DNA of 5,988 bases from Candidatus Omnitrophota bacterium (GTDB taxonomy: Bacteria > Omnitrophota > Gorgyraeia > Gygaellales > Profunditerraquicolaceae): the NCBI GenBank assembly GCA_017995695.1, contig JAGOIJ010000102.1, positions 1 through 5,988 on the forward strand, written 5' to 3'. The notes under the pieces were generated by a model. That model had not been told where the DNA came from. It made no database searches and saw only the letters and a list, made by a program, of their open reading frames with translations. Positions within the stretch are counted from its first letter, which is position 1; every line of letters starts with the position of its first letter. Below, piece by piece: positions 5,074-5,988 of this stretch. Position numbers and translations under genes: made by a program.

Positions 5074-5988
5074 TGAGTGAAATGATTAAATTAAAAGGTA
5101 TTGCAGCGTCAGCGGGCATTAGCATTGGTCCGGCCTATCGGCTTGGCAGGGAGGAGTTTGCCATACCGAAGACCCCCATTACGGAGGATGCGATACCGGT
5201 TCAGATACAGGTCTTTGAGGAAGCGCTCATTAAGACTCGCCGCGAAATCATTGATTTGCAGAAACGTATTGCCTCAGATATGGGGCAGGATGAGGCAGAA
5301 ATTTTTGATGCGCACCTTCTCGTTTTGGAAGATCGAATGCTGATTGAGGAAGTGATTGCTCGGCTAAAACGAGAGAAGCTTAACGTTGCTCACATTTTTT
5401 CGGAAGTTCTCAAAAAATACATTGATGTGTTCTCAAAGATTGAGGACGAGTATCTTAAAGAGCGCATTGCCGATATCAATGATGTGGGCCGGCGTATTTT
5501 GCGCAACCTCTTAGGTAAAGAGCTGCGCGGCTTTTCTGATTTTAAGGAAAAGGTGATCGTGGTTGCCCACGATCTTTCTCCGTCAGATACTGCCAGTATG
5601 CATAAACAAAATGTCAGTTCATTTGTGACTGATATCGGTGGTAAGACATCACACACTGCCATTATGGCTAAGTCCCTGGAAATACCTGCGGTCGTTGGCG
5701 CAGAGGGGGCAACGAGCACGATTAAAAGTGGCGACCTGCTTATTGTTGATGGTGGGCTAGGTGTTGTTATTGTTAATCCTGACGAAGAAACCTTGTCGTT
5801 ATACCGTCAGGAAGAGGTTAAGTTAAAAGGCGTTGTCGAGCGGTACTTTAGCCTCAAGGATCTTCAACCAGTCACGCTGGATGGCAAGGTGGTTGAGATC
5901 AACGCAAATGTTGAGTTTCCCGATGAAATGGCTTCTGCAAAAGAACATGGCGCCCAGGGGATTGGTTTGTACCGCACAGAATTTTTTT
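5073..5988 (+). CDS. ptsI: PTS enzyme I (phosphoenolpyruvate-protein phosphotransferase), 3'-truncated
   Basis: First component of the PTS: it autophosphorylates on histidine with PEP and transfers the phosphate to HPr. The frame is open from the ATG at 5073 to the right edge, giving 305 whole codons of an expected 570-580. The N-terminus GIAASAGISIGPAYRL (9-24) is typical. The helical HPr-binding subdomain spans about 25-145 (EIFDAHLLVLEDRML). The swivelling phosphohistidine domain has VVAHDLSPSDTASM and TDIGGKTSHTAIMAKSLEIP, with H194 as the active-site residue (His189 in E. coli). GIGLYRTEF near the edge starts the PEP-binding barrel; its R301 corresponds to the PEP-contacting Arg296. There is no N-terminal GAF domain, so it is PtsI-like and not PtsP-like. 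Its stop, and any fused C-terminal domain, lie outside the window. The last seven bases are all T. Confidence 0.96.
   Translation, partial: MSEMIKLKGIAASAGISIGPAYRLGREEFAIPKTPITEDAIPVQIQVFEEALIKTRREIIDLQKRIASDMGQDEAEIFDAHLLVLEDRMLIEEVIARLKREKLNVAHIFSEVLKKYIDVFSKIEDEYLKERIADINDVGRRILRNLLGKELRGFSDFKEKVIVVAHDLSPSDTASMHKQNVSSFVTDIGGKTSHTAIMAKSLEIPAVVGAEGATSTIKSGDLLIVDGGLGVVIVNPDEETLSLYRQEEVKLKGVVERYFSLKDLQPVTLDGKVVEINANVEFPDEMASAKEHGAQGIGLYRTEFF

Noticed and set aside
5101..5343. Plus-strand open frame of 80 codons inside ptsI
   Set aside because: It is an out-of-frame shadow, rich in Arg and Leu. The true frame here is enzyme I, recognisable by its motifs and open to the edge of the window.
5390..5719. 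Minus-strand open frame of 109 codons opposite ptsI
   Set aside because: It is antisense to the phosphohistidine domain of enzyme I and shows no recognisable motifs.
5982..5988. Run of seven T at the window end as a programmed frameshift site or terminator
   Set aside because: In frame it reads as Phe-Phe right where enzyme I normally has RTEF followed by a hydrophobic residue; no downstream sequence is available to support anything more.

Overview
The window is a gene-dense bacterial chromosome segment of moderate GC. Every gene I can support lies on the + strand. The content is mostly housekeeping: the 3' part of rpsB (ribosomal protein S2), tsf (EF-Ts), pyrH (UMP kinase) and frr (ribosome recycling factor). 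A tRNA block (Lys-UUU, Leu-UAG, Gly-GCC) follows, and then a phosphotransferase (PTS)-related cluster: an EIIA of the PtsN/fructose type, a membrane-anchored YvcK-family protein, HPr, and the 5' part of ptsI (enzyme I). The ptsI reading frame runs off the right edge without a stop. The rpsB frame enters from the left edge.

The order rpsB-tsf-pyrH-frr is shared by many bacteria. Having tRNAs and an EIIA/YvcK/HPr/EI cluster downstream, instead of the frequent uppS-cdsA-dxr, suggests an uncultured Gram-negative lineage. My best guess is Candidatus Omnitrophota or another PVC-related group. That is an inference from gene order and protein style, not a phylogenetic result. No plasmid, phage, transposon or CRISPR signal was seen.

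Layout: 1-626 rpsB (5' truncated); 634-1158 tsf, unusually short; 1158-1880 pyrH, overlapping the tsf stop by one base; 1922-2482 frr; 2487-2973 three tRNAs separated by two long spacers (129 and 126 nt) that contain strong inverted repeats; 3057-3527 EIIA; 3557-4798 yvcK; 4807-5073 ptsH; 5073-5988+ ptsI, overlapping the ptsH stop by one base. No convincing promoter or rho-independent terminator was found, so long read-through transcripts are plausible.

Functionally, the left half supplies translation elongation, recycling and pyrimidine nucleotide synthesis. The right half looks like a regulatory or minimal PTS: EI takes phosphate from PEP, passes it to HPr, and HPr can pass it to EIIA. No sugar permease (EIIB/EIIC) is visible. 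HPr keeps both the catalytic His and the regulatory Ser. It sits next to YvcK, a regulator of central carbon metabolism and cell-wall synthesis, which recalls the yvcK-crh linkage of Bacillus.

The points most worth a second look are the structured spacer between tRNA-Lys and tRNA-Leu, the membrane-anchored YvcK inside a PTS operon, and the internal deletion in EF-Ts.
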